Source: Streptomyces corallincola (GTDB lineage Bacteria; Actinomycetota; Actinomycetes; Streptomycetales; Streptomycetaceae). Taken from it: DNA of 64,000 nt. The first letter of the stretch is position 1. Every line of letters begins with the position of its first letter. Shown here one piece after another: positions 38,239 through 46,531 of this stretch. The stretch covers positions 1 through 64,000 of the forward strand of contig NZ_JAHRXF010000008.1 of the NCBI RefSeq assembly GCF_019104725.1, written 5' to 3'. The position numbers and the translations under genes are program-made. The notes beneath the pieces are model-generated. The model did not search any database. It worked only from the letters and a program-made list of their open reading frames with translations, and was not told the DNA's origin.

Positions 38239-39897
38239 TCAGTGTGTGCGGCGGAACCGCTCGGCCCGGCCGCGCAGTACGGACATCGCGCCGCCGGGTC
38301 CCGTTGCCACGCGGAGGGCCAGGGAGCCGGAGTGGGTCGCGTACGGGTGGATCAGGAGCAGGCCGTGGCGGGCGCTGGGGAGGGCGTGGCGGCGGGTGGT
38401 GGCGGGGTGGGCGTGGGCGGTGAGGTCGCGGTGGGTGCCGTCGGCGAAGCGCAGGGCCAGGCGCAGGTCCCAGGTGCCGGTGCCGAGGGCCGCCGGGCGC
38501 AGCGGGAGGTCCGCCGTCCAGGTGGGGGCGTCGCCCGTGGTCGCCGGGGCGAGCCGGGTTCGGGTCCGCCGGGCCGGTTCGCCGGTCTCCCTGCGGTGCC
38601 AGGTCACGTCTAGATCGCGCGGGCCCGCCTCCGCCACGCGGCCGTAGAGCTCGTACAGGGTCAGATGGAGGCGCAGGGTGCCCCGTAGGGGCCCCAGGGG
38701 GCGGACCTCGGCCTCGATCGTCAGGGGGAGGGTCGCCGGAGGTCTGGTCAGGAGCGGGGTCAGGGTGATCCGGGGGAGATCCGGGGACCAGACGGGGTTC
38801 GCGTCGGGGGTGCGGGCGTACGGGGGCAGCAGCCGCGCCGGGCGGGCCGCCAGCTCGCGGAGCCGGGGCAGGTCGCGCGGCTCTGGGGAGGCCATGATCA
38901 CCCGGCCGAGCAGACATCCCGGTGCCGCCGGGTCCCGCTCCCAGTCGGCGGCGTCGAAGCGTGCGAGGCAGGACCGGGTGTGCGCCCACCAGGCACGCCG
39001 GTACGCCTCGTCGCGCAGCGGCAACTCCTTGGCGTACATGCGGAGTTCGTGGTCGAGGAACTTCGCCCGCGCCGCCCGCGCCAGCTCCTCGCGCCCGGCG
39101 CCGAGCAGGATGTCGTATGCCTGGGCGCACGCCTCGGTACGGGCCGTCCAGTTGTCGATGCGGTCCCGGTCCAGGGAGAGGGACAGGCGCTCGGCCGACC
39201 GGCGTACGTGCCAGAGGTAGACGCGGTCCGGGATCAGCGCGAGGCGTGGGGCTGCGGCCAGTACGCGGGCGGTGAAGACGAAGTCCTCGTAGAGGAAGCG
39301 GCCTTCGGGGAAACGGATGCCGTGCTCGCGCAGGAACGCGGTGCGGTACAGCTTGTTCACGCACAGGGTGTCGTGGACCAGGCGCGGGCGCCCGGCGGGG
39401 TCCGCGACGACCGCCGGGGTGGTGAACAGACGCTGCTGCCACGGCTGTTCGCGTCCCGACGGGAGCTCGCGGCGGACGCACAGACCGGCCGCCACCTCGG
39501 CGCCCGCCCCGGTCGCCGCCGTGAGCAGCGCGTCCACCGCGCCGGGCGGCAGCAGGTCGTCGCTGTCCAGGAACATGACGTACGGCAGCGCCGCCGCGTC
39601 GATCCCCGTATTGCGCGGGGTGCCGCAGCCGCCGCTGTTCACCGCCCGGCGCAGCACCCGCAGCCGGGGCTCCCGCTCGGCGAGGCGGGACAGCAGGGCG
39701 GCGCTTTCGTCCGTCGAACAGTCGTCCACGGCGAGCACCTCACCGACCGCCGGCCCCTGCGCGAGCGCGGAGGCGACGGCGTCCCCGACATGGGCCGCGT
39801 CATTGTGGCCGATCACGACGACGGTCACCTGCGGGGGGCTCTGCGGCGGCTTCCGCGGTGGGCTCTGCGGGAGGCTCTGCGGTGGAGGCGCGTTCAC
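38239..39897 (-). CDS. Family 2 glycosyltransferase with beta-rich C-terminus
   Basis: About 552 residues from the GTG giving VNAPPPQ; another GTG 13 codons upstream is equally possible because neither has a clear ribosome site. A Pro/Gln-rich leader precedes a GT-A domain (VTVVVIGHNDAAHVGDAV, DDCSTD, and the DxD motif VMFLDSDDLLPPGA). The C-terminal ~190 residues are beta-rich and resemble the tail of the GT2 gene at 30 kb, so the two are likely paralogues. Nucleotide sugar and acceptor are unknown; an envelope polymer role is inferred from context. Confidence 0.85.
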   Translation of the reverse strand: MNAPPPQSLPQSPPRKPPQSPPQVTVVVIGHNDAAHVGDAVASALAQGPAVGEVLAVDDCSTDESAALLSRLAEREPRLRVLRRAVNSGGCGTPRNTGIDAAALPYVMFLDSDDLLPPGAVDALLTAATGAGAEVAAGLCVRRELPSGREQPWQQRLFTTPAVVADPAGRPRLVHDTLCVNKLYRTAFLREHGIRFPEGRFLYEDFVFTARVLAAAPRLALIPDRVYLWHVRRSAERLSLSLDRDRIDNWTARTEACAQAYDILLGAGREELARAARAKFLDHELRMYAKELPLRDEAYRRAWWAHTRSCLARFDAADWERDPAAPGCLLGRVIMASPEPRDLPRLRELAARPARLLPPYARTPDANPVWSPDLPRITLTPLLTRPPATLPLTIEAEVRPLGPLRGTLRLHLTLYELYGRVAEAGPRDLDVTWHRRETGEPARRTRTRLAPATTGDAPTWTADLPLRPAALGTGTWDLRLALRFADGTHRDLTAHAHPATTRRHALPSARHGLLLIHPYATHSGSLALRVATGPGGAMSVLRGRAERFRRTH

Positions 39898-39960
39898 GGA
39901 CAAAAGGGTACGAAGGAAACGGGCCGTGCGCTGCACCGGCCGCTCACGGGCCTCTCACGC

Positions 39961-40110
39961 GCCCCGCCCTCTACGGGTTCCCTCACCCCGCCCCCTCCCC
40001 TACGGTCCCCTCACCCCACCCCGTCCCCTACGGGTCCCCACCCCGACCCACCCCCTACGGGTCCCCCCACCCCGACCCGACCCCTACGCGTCCCCCTACG
40101 CCCCCACCTT
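39961..40110. repeat. Degenerate C-rich tandem repeat around a stop codon
   Basis: About six copies of CCCTACGGGTCCCC-plus-CACCCCGACC, spaced 13-29 bases. On the minus strand each copy carries GTAGGGG, and the copy at 40096-40098 supplies the TAG that ends the GT87-like gene. The minus strand is very G-rich (runs of 3-6 G). Confidence 0.75.
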
Positions 40111-41388
40111 CCCCACCTTCCGCTCCGCGCGCCGTTCCGTCCCCGAGCGTGCCCGCACCCTCGTCGCCGGGAGCTCCGCGCGAGGCGGGCGGGCGGCCCG
40201 CCACAGGCGGACGAAGGACAGCAGCGCGGCGGCGGCCAGCAGCAGGTTGCGGGCGAGGATCAGCAGGCAGCCGGTCCAGGTGCCGGTGACGACGTCCTGG
40301 TAGAACACCGGGTACACCACCGAACTCAGCGCACTGGCCGCGCAGATGAGCAGGGCCACCGGGCGCTGGGTGGTGTGCCGGGAGGTCAGGCACACGGCCG
40401 CGAGGCCGATCAGCCAGACCAGGTACTGCGGGCTGATCACCCGGCTGGTCACCGTGAACAGCAGGACGGCCGCCAGCGCGGCGTCGTACGGCGTGGCCGG
40501 GCTCCAGTGCCGGGCTCGCAGCCGCCACAGCACCAGCAGCGCGAACGCGACCGCCGTCAGCGCGAGCGACGCGGTGGCGACGGCGTGCACGTGCGGGCCG
40601 GTCATCTCCACCGAGCCGTACTGGTAGCGGGCGCGGCCCGGCCAGCCCAGACGCCGGGCGAGATTCAGCGCCGTACCGCCGAACGACTCGATCTGCACGC
40701 CCCGGCCGCCCTGTTCGCGCAGGAAGTCCAGCGGGTGCCGCAGGGCCACGGCCAGCAGGGTGAACACGGCGGCGGCGGTCCCGGCGGCCCACCCCCACGC
40801 GCGGCGCGTCGCCGGGCCGCGCGGGGTGCCGAGCAGCACCAGTACCGGCCACACCTTCACCAGCGCGCCCAGCGCCGCGAACGCGCCCCCCGCGCGCCGC
40901 GAACGCCCCGCGGTGAGCAGCGAGGCGACGGCGAGCGCGGTCACCAGGACGTCGTAGCGGGCGAGCGGGAGGTGCAGCAGCAGCGGAAGACCGCAGGTCC
41001 ACAGGGCCGCGCCCGCGAGGCTGCGGCCCGGCCGGGTCCCGGCGTACACCAGCGCGGCCAGGATCAGCGCGTCCGCCGTCAGGGTCAGCGCCACGAACGC
41101 CTGGAAGTACGTCGATCCCGGTACCAGGCGGGTCACCGCACCGGGCAGCAGGAGCAGCGCGCCCGCGCCGGGCGGGTACTGCCAGGTGCTGTCGTGCGTC
41201 GGGAACGTGCCCTGCGCGAGGACGCCGTACCAGTGGACGTACAGCCGCCAGACCTCGCGCGGCACCGAACCGCCGCCCAGCAGGGGCGAACTGTCGTGCG
41301 TGAGCAGCCACCCCATCAGGGCACGGCTGGCCGCCCAGACGGTGGTGAGGGCGAGGACCGGACCGGAGGTGACACGGAGACGGTTCAT
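40096..41388 (-). CDS. GT87-like polytopic mannosyltransferase
   Basis: A 430-residue membrane protein with about ten transmembrane helices. The first loop (HDSSPLLGGGSVPREVWRLYVHWYGVL) and the STWQYPPGAGALLLLPGAV motif are typical of GT87 (polyprenol-phosphate-mannose-dependent) transferases, which act on the outer face of the membrane. Its acceptor is unknown. The ATG is preferred over the GTG directly before it. The stop codon is part of a tandem repeat. It is divergent from the GT39-like gene. Confidence 0.85.
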   Translation of the reverse strand: MNRLRVTSGPVLALTTVWAASRALMGWLLTHDSSPLLGGGSVPREVWRLYVHWYGVLAQGTFPTHDSTWQYPPGAGALLLLPGAVTRLVPGSTYFQAFVALTLTADALILAALVYAGTRPGRSLAGAALWTCGLPLLLHLPLARYDVLVTALAVASLLTAGRSRRAGGAFAALGALVKVWPVLVLLGTPRGPATRRAWGWAAGTAAAVFTLLAVALRHPLDFLREQGGRGVQIESFGGTALNLARRLGWPGRARYQYGSVEMTGPHVHAVATASLALTAVAFALLVLWRLRARHWSPATPYDAALAAVLLFTVTSRVISPQYLVWLIGLAAVCLTSRHTTQRPVALLICAASALSSVVYPVFYQDVVTGTWTGCLLILARNLLLAAAALLSFVRLWRAARPPRAELPATRVRARSGTERRAERKVGKVGA

Positions 41389-41479
41389 CACGTGGGAGCC
41401 TAATCCGCGCGGATGGTGTATTCATGCCGATACGCCGTCAATCTGTGTCAAAAGTTGGCTCATCGCAAAAGATCGGGCA
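41389..41479. promoter_or_regulatory. Divergent promoter region of two membrane glycosyltransferases
   Basis: About 90 bases, AT-richer than the flanks (TGGTGTATTCATGCCGATACG and TCAATCTGTGTCAAAAGTTGG). It must carry promoters for both directions. No consensus pair is obvious. Confidence 0.4.
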
Positions 41480-43261
41480 GTGGTGAACGCCGAGCCTCTC
41501 CTGAGTCCGCAGCCGCGTCGTGCGGCTGGCAGCGCTGTCGTCACGGTGGAGGCTCCGGTCCCGTCCGGTGCAACGACGCGGGCGGCGATAAGTGGTGCGG
41601 AAGGCCGTGCGGACCGGCCGGGCGGGCTGTCCGCGCGGGCGCGTGCGCGGGTACGCGCCGGGCTCGCGGCGGGAGTGCCCGCGCTGGTCGCGTTCCTGCT
41701 CGGGCTGTGGCGGCTGGACCGGGGCGGGATGTGGCGCGACGAGGCGGTCACCTTCCAGGTGGCCCGGCGGACGGTGCCGCAGATCTGGGCGCTGCTGCAC
41801 GAGGTGGACGCCGTGCACGGCCTCTACTACCTCCTCATGCACGCCGTCCTCGCCGCCGACCCGGGCCCGCCCGGCGAGGTCGCGCTGCGGCTGCCGTCCG
41901 TCTGCGCCGCCGCCGTCACCGCGGGGCTCGTCGGGGCGCTCGGCACGCGGGTCGCGCGGGCGCGGGTCGGGCTGTGGGCGGGTCTGCTGTACGCCGTCAC
42001 GCCGATGAGCGGGCATTACGCGCAGGAGGGGCGGTCCTACGCGCTCGTCGCGGCCGGGGTCACCTGGGCCACGCTGCTCTTCGTCTCCGCCGCGGCGCGG
42101 GGCGGACGCTGGGGCGGGTACGGGGTTGTCCTCGGAGTCACCTGCTGGGTGCACGAGTTCGCCGTGCTGGTGCTGCTCGCCCACGCGGTGTCCCTGCTGC
42201 TCGGGCGGGTGCGGGGCGCCGTGTGGCGGGGGTGGGGGCGGGCCGCGCTGTGCGTCTCCGGTGCGCTGCTGCCGATGGTCGTCGTCTCCCACGGGCAGGC
42301 GGCCCAGGTCGCCTGGCTGCGGGCGCCGGACCCGGACACCGCGTGGGGGTTGCTGGGGGAGTTCCTGGGTGGGGCGGACGGTGTGGTGTGGGGGTGCCTC
42401 GCACTGGCCGCCGTGGGGGCCCTGGGGTCGGTGGGGCGTGGACGCGTCACCGGGGCGGGAGTCGCGGTGCCTCTGATGCTGGTACCGCCGGGTGTGCTGA
42501 TGCTGGCGTCCCAGGTGTCGCCGCTGTACGTGGACCGCTACGTCCTGTACGCGCTGTCGGGGGCCCCGGTGCTGGTCGCGCTGGGCGCGGAGCGGCTGGC
42601 CGGGGTCGTACGGCGGCCGCGCGCCGGTGGTCGCCGTGTGCCCGCCCTTCCCCGCGTCCGGCGTCGCTCCGGCGGGGTGCTGGTGGGGGTGCTGGCGGTC
42701 GGCGTGGTGTTCGCGCAGGTGCTTCCCCTGCTGGAGTGGGACCGGGAGCCGGGACGGCGGGCCGATGACCTGGGGGCCGTGGCGCGGGTGGTACGGCGGG
42801 AAGGGGGGCCGGGGGATGCCGTGCTGTTCGTGCCGGAGATGGGGCGGAACGCGGCGCTGGCCTATCCCGAGGCGTTTCGCGGGGTGCGGGATGTCGCCCT
42901 GGTGGAGTCGGCGGGGGACTCCGGGACCCTGTACGGGCGGGAGGCCGGGGCCGACGAGGTGGTGCGGGGGGTGGCCGGGCTCGACCGGGTGTGGGTGGTC
43001 GGGGACCGGCGGGTGCTCGGTGGGGAGTGGGTGCCGGGGAACCCCACCGAGCGGGCCAAACTCGACCTGCTCGCACGGGACTTCGCGCCCGCCTGGCAGG
43101 TGACCCGGAACAGCGTGGTCGTACGGCTGTACGTCCGTCGGCACCTGCTCAGCGGAGCGGTGGAGTCGGTTGCCGCGCGCCCCCTGCCGACGCCGACGCC
43201 GACTCCGACACCGACTCCGACACCGACTCCGCCGACGCCGCCGCGTCCAGGGCGGCCGTGA
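41480..43261 (+). CDS. GT39-like polytopic glycosyltransferase
   Basis: About 593 residues from the first of two adjacent GTG codons. A disordered 60-residue N-terminus is followed by a helix and the loop GGMWRDEAVTFQVARRTV, whose Asp-Glu pair is the catalytic signature of GT39/PMT-type transferases. Eight or more further helices and a soluble C-terminal domain follow. The last ~25 residues are a Pro-Thr repeat encoded by a 12-base DNA repeat. The final 113 bases overlap the convergent ohrR gene, where the opposite strand encodes a Ser-Glu/Val repeat. Confidence 0.85.
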   Translation: MVNAEPLLSPQPRRAAGSAVVTVEAPVPSGATTRAAISGAEGRADRPGGLSARARARVRAGLAAGVPALVAFLLGLWRLDRGGMWRDEAVTFQVARRTVPQIWALLHEVDAVHGLYYLLMHAVLAADPGPPGEVALRLPSVCAAAVTAGLVGALGTRVARARVGLWAGLLYAVTPMSGHYAQEGRSYALVAAGVTWATLLFVSAAARGGRWGGYGVVLGVTCWVHEFAVLVLLAHAVSLLLGRVRGAVWRGWGRAALCVSGALLPMVVVSHGQAAQVAWLRAPDPDTAWGLLGEFLGGADGVVWGCLALAAVGALGSVGRGRVTGAGVAVPLMLVPPGVLMLASQVSPLYVDRYVLYALSGAPVLVALGAERLAGVVRRPRAGGRRVPALPRVRRRSGGVLVGVLAVGVVFAQVLPLLEWDREPGRRADDLGAVARVVRREGGPGDAVLFVPEMGRNAALAYPEAFRGVRDVALVESAGDSGTLYGREAGADEVVRGVAGLDRVWVVGDRRVLGGEWVPGNPTERAKLDLLARDFAPAWQVTRNSVVVRLYVRRHLLSGAVESVAARPLPTPTPTPTPTPTPTPPTPPRPGRP

Positions 43262-43706
43262 GGTGGTCCAGGCGGTCGCGGAGGTCACCGATCTCCGCCG
43301 GGTCGAAACCGGTGGCGGCGACGATCCGGCGCGGCACCTCCAGCGCCCGTTCCCGCAGGGCGGAGCCTTCCGGGGTGAGCCGCACCCGCACCGAGCGCTC
43401 GTCCACGGTGCTGCGTTCGCGCCGCAGCAGACCCGCGCCCTCCAGCCGCTTGAGCAGGGGGGAGAGGGTGCCGGAGTCCAGGCGGAGCCGCTCGCCGAGG
43501 GCCTTGACCGGGAGGTCGTCCCGCTCCCAGAGGACGAGCATGGCCAGGTACTGCGGATAGGTCAGCCCGAGTTCCTTGAGGATCACGCGGTACACGCCGT
43601 TGAAGGCGCGGGAGGCCGCGTGCAGGGAGAAGCAGATCTGCTGGTCCAGGCGGAGCCAGCCCGGCTCGGGGGCGGCACCCGGCGGCGGGGTCGGCGAGGA
43701 GGTCAT
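43149..43706 (-). CDS. ohrR: OhrR organic peroxide-sensing repressor (MarR family)
   Basis: A 185-residue MarR-type repressor. LRLDQQICFSLHAASRAFNGVYR holds the peroxide-sensing Cys25, and the winged helix includes LTYPQYLAMLVLWE, LRLDSGTLSPLLKRLE and the wing DERSVRVRLT. Oxidation of the cysteine by organic hydroperoxide releases the promoter. It is divergent from ohr, and a perfect inverted repeat lies between them. The C-terminal ~35 residues form a Ser/Glu/Val/Ala repeat tail that overlaps the neighbouring gene antisense and is unlikely to be part of the core fold. Confidence 0.93.
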   Translation of the reverse strand: MTSSPTPPPGAAPEPGWLRLDQQICFSLHAASRAFNGVYRVILKELGLTYPQYLAMLVLWERDDLPVKALGERLRLDSGTLSPLLKRLEGAGLLRRERSTVDERSVRVRLTPEGSALRERALEVPRRIVAATGFDPAEIGDLRDRLDHLTAALDAAASAESVSESVSESASASAGGARQPTPPLR

Positions 43707-43744
43707 GCCGTCCAGGGTAAACCCCCGCCCGTCATTTGATTGTG

Positions 43745-43759
43745 CACAACTAAGTTGTG
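43745..43759. promoter_or_regulatory. Candidate OhrR operator
   Basis: CACAAC-TAA-GTTGTG is a perfect inverted repeat located 38 bases upstream of the ohrR start in the ohrR-ohr divergent region. Its layout (AT-rich centre, TTGTG arms) resembles known OhrR boxes. Confidence 0.6.
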
Positions 43760-43841
43760 TGCTTCACTGGCTGTCGTCAGGGTGGCCACCGGCCGCCGCG
43801 CAGACAGCCGCAGACAGCCGAGACGAACAGGGATGGTCTTC

Positions 43842-44255
43842 ATGGACGCGCTCTACACCGCCGTCGCCACCGCGACCCACGGCCGCGAGGGCCGCGCCGT
43901 CAGCTCGGACGGCAAGATCGACCTCGCCCTGGCCATGCCGGTGGAGATGGGCGGCGACGGTCAGGGAACCAACCCCGAGCAGCTGTTCGCCGCCGGTTAC
44001 GCGGCCTGCTTCGGCAGCGCGCTCGGACTGGTCGGCCGCCAGGCCAAGGTGGACGTCAGCGACGCCGCCGTCACCGCCGAGGTCGGCATCGGCAAGCAGG
44101 GTGAGGGCTTCGCCCTGAAGGTCACGCTGCGTGTGGAGCTCCCCGACACCGTGGACGCGGAGACGGGCCGCAAGCTGGTCGAGACCGCCCACCAGGTCTG
44201 CCCGTACTCCAACGCCACGCGCGGCAACATCGAGGTGGACCTCGTCGTCGAGTAG
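43842..44255 (+). CDS. ohr: Organic hydroperoxide resistance protein Ohr
   Basis: A 137-residue OsmC/Ohr-family thiol peroxidase that reduces organic hydroperoxides. The two redox cysteines are in NPEQLFAAGYAACFGSAL (about residue 55) and HQVCPYSNATRGNI (about residue 121). The ATG giving MDALYTAV is chosen since AGGGA lies 8 bases before it; an ATG three codons earlier is too close to that site. It is controlled by the divergent OhrR repressor. Confidence 0.94.
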   Translation: MDALYTAVATATHGREGRAVSSDGKIDLALAMPVEMGGDGQGTNPEQLFAAGYAACFGSALGLVGRQAKVDVSDAAVTAEVGIGKQGEGFALKVTLRVELPDTVDAETGRKLVETAHQVCPYSNATRGNIEVDLVVE

Positions 44256-44289
44256 TCCCCGGAGGGCGTCGTCCCCGAAGGCGCCGGGG

Positions 44290-46524
44290 TCACCTCGTCG
44301 CGGGCAGTCCGCCCTCCGCGTGCTGCGCCGGGATGCGCACCCCGCCCGGACCGTCCGCCCCGGCCGGTTCGCCGAGCAGCAGGGTCCGTACGACCCGCTC
44401 GGCGGCCCGGCCGTCGTCGTACGTGCAGAAGCGCTTCCGGAATCCGGCCCGCAGCCGCGCCGACTCCTCGTCCCGCCAGGCGCCGGAGGCGAAGAGCCAG
44501 GCCAACTCCCGCTCGGTGGACGCCACATGGCCCGGTGTCCCGGTGGTGAGGTCCAGGTACATGCCCCGGCTCGCGGTGAACGCGGGCAGGTCGTCGGTGT
44601 ACAGCACGACGGGGCGGTCCAAGTTGGCGTAGTCGCACATCACCGACGCGTAGTCGGTGACCAGGGCGTCCGCCGCGAGCAGCACGTCCGACGTGTGCGG
44701 TTCGTCGGTGGCGTCCACCACGATCCCGCGCCGGTCCAGGTCCGCCAGGCCCATGCCGCGCGCGTGCCCGGCGGCCAGCGAGGGGTGCAGCCGGACCACC
44801 AGCGTGCGGTCCGGGCCGAGTTCGGCCGCGAACCGGGCCAGGTCCAGCCGCTCCACGTACCCGCCGCGCCGGTAGTCCCGGCGGGCCGGGGCGTACAGCA
44901 CGACCGTGCGGTCCGCCGGGATGCCGTGGCGCAGCCGGAACGCCGCCCCCCGTGTGTCGCCCGTGCCGCGAGCCGCGTCCACCAGGACGTCGTTGCGGGG
45001 GCTGCCGGTGCGGGCGGAGGCGAAGTGGCAGGGGTGGGCGCGCTCGTGGACCAGTTCGGAGTGGGCGTTGGCGACCAGGCTGTGGTCCCAGCGGTCGGCC
45101 CGGCGCAGCATCTGCGGCACGTCGAACCCGAGCCGCGCGCCCGGCTTGCCCAGCAGATCGGCGCCGGTGTACTCCAGCGGGGTCCCCTGGTGGGTGTGGA
45201 TGTGCACGCTGCCGGGCCGTTTGGCCAGCGAGCCGGGCCAGTTGACGTCGTTGACGAAGAACTTCGCCCGCGCGGTCACCTCCAGACAGCGCCGCGAGCC
45301 GAGCACCACGTACTCCGTCCCGGCGGGCAGCCCGGCCGCCGTCTCCGCGTCCCGCACCACCCACACCCCCCGCAATTGGGGTGCGATCTCGGCGGCCTTG
45401 CGCCAGATCGCCGCCGGGTCGCCCAGCACGCCCCGGTGCGAGGACGCCGAGTACACCACCAGTTCCGGGTCGAGCGGGCGCAGCGCGTGCAGCGCCGACC
45501 AGCCGGTGCGCGCCCGGCCGCCGGCCGCCCGGCGCACCTGTCCCGCCCGGCGGGCCGCCTCCCGGCTCAGCCTCCCCGCGCGCGCCTTCATCCGGTACGC
45601 GGTGAACCCGCCCTCCAGCACGGCCACTTCACCGTCCACCCGGGCGCCCTCGGGGCGGTGCTCGGCGAACATCTCGGCGGTACGGCGGAAGAACTCCGCT
45701 TTGTCGGCGGACGGCAGCCGGTCCGGCTTGGCCAGGATGTCGAGACAGTGTTCGCCCATCTTGCGGTGCAGGTACGGCAGCCAGGAGGCCAGTTCGGGGC
45801 GCCCGGCGACGAACGCGAAGACCCGCGCGTACTGGTCGTGGATGTCGAAGTGCTTGCGGCTGGTGGTGGACAGGATGTTGCCCTGCCTGCGCTGGCGGTA
45901 GTTGAGGCAGATCCGGTCCAGGGCGGCGATCCGGCGGGCGCTCAGCATCACCGGGAACGTCCAGGGCGTGTCCTCGTAGTAGCCCGGCGGGAAGACGAAG
46001 CCGTTGCCGGTGACGAAGTCGCGCCGGTACACCTTGTTCCAGACCACCATCAGCAGGTCCAGGATCTCCGGGTGCCCGGCGGCCGTGAAGGTGTCCTGGC
46101 CCGCGTCGGCGAGGACGTGGGCGAGCGCGTTGCGCCGGGTGCCGCCCCACCAGTAGGTGCGCGCGTAGTCGAAGACCAGCACGTCCGGGTCGCGGGTCTC
46201 GGCCAGCCGGTCCGCCATCGCGGCGAGCGCGCCGGGGGTGAGGGTGTCGTCGCTGTCCAGGAAGAACAGATAGTCGCCGGTGGCGTGCGGCAGGCCCGCG
46301 TTGCGGGCGCGGCCGAGGCCCACGTTCTCCGGCAGGTGCAGCACGGTGACGCGCGGGTCGCGGGCCGCGTACTCGTCCAGGATCGCGCCGCAGCCGTCCG
46401 GGGAACGGTCGTTGACGGCGATCAGCTCGAAGTCCGTGAACGACTGGCCGAGCACCGAGTCCAGGCACTCGCGCAGGAAGCCCTGCACCTTGTAGCAGGG
46501 CATGATCACACTGAAGCGGGGCAC
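44290..46524 (-). CDS. GT2-TagF fusion protein, first of three in tandem
   Basis: A 744-residue protein. Residues 1-240 are a GT-A domain (MPRFSVIMPCYKVQGFLREC, NDRSPD, and DYLFFLDSDDTLTPGAL). From about residue 365 follows a TagF-like domain with HTHQGTPLE (His445-Gln446, where paralogues have His before Gly), RWDHSLVANAHSE, SPRNDV, VRLHPS (His580) and DYASVMCDYANLDRP. It likely adds polyol-phosphate or sugar-phosphate units to a wall polymer. GTG start, 7 bases after the upstream paralogue. The Gln in the first motif may alter activity. Confidence 0.9.
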   Translation of the reverse strand: MPRFSVIMPCYKVQGFLRECLDSVLGQSFTDFELIAVNDRSPDGCGAILDEYAARDPRVTVLHLPENVGLGRARNAGLPHATGDYLFFLDSDDTLTPGALAAMADRLAETRDPDVLVFDYARTYWWGGTRRNALAHVLADAGQDTFTAAGHPEILDLLMVVWNKVYRRDFVTGNGFVFPPGYYEDTPWTFPVMLSARRIAALDRICLNYRQRRQGNILSTTSRKHFDIHDQYARVFAFVAGRPELASWLPYLHRKMGEHCLDILAKPDRLPSADKAEFFRRTAEMFAEHRPEGARVDGEVAVLEGGFTAYRMKARAGRLSREAARRAGQVRRAAGGRARTGWSALHALRPLDPELVVYSASSHRGVLGDPAAIWRKAAEIAPQLRGVWVVRDAETAAGLPAGTEYVVLGSRRCLEVTARAKFFVNDVNWPGSLAKRPGSVHIHTHQGTPLEYTGADLLGKPGARLGFDVPQMLRRADRWDHSLVANAHSELVHERAHPCHFASARTGSPRNDVLVDAARGTGDTRGAAFRLRHGIPADRTVVLYAPARRDYRRGGYVERLDLARFAAELGPDRTLVVRLHPSLAAGHARGMGLADLDRRGIVVDATDEPHTSDVLLAADALVTDYASVMCDYANLDRPVVLYTDDLPAFTASRGMYLDLTTGTPGHVASTERELAWLFASGAWRDEESARLRAGFRKRFCTYDDGRAAERVVRTLLLGEPAGADGPGGVRIPAQHAEGGLPATR

Positions 46525-46531
46525 GGCGGGG

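Noticed and set aside
43187-43246. CRISPR-like periodic repeat
   Set aside because: The 12-base period is a codon-level microsatellite without unique spacers.
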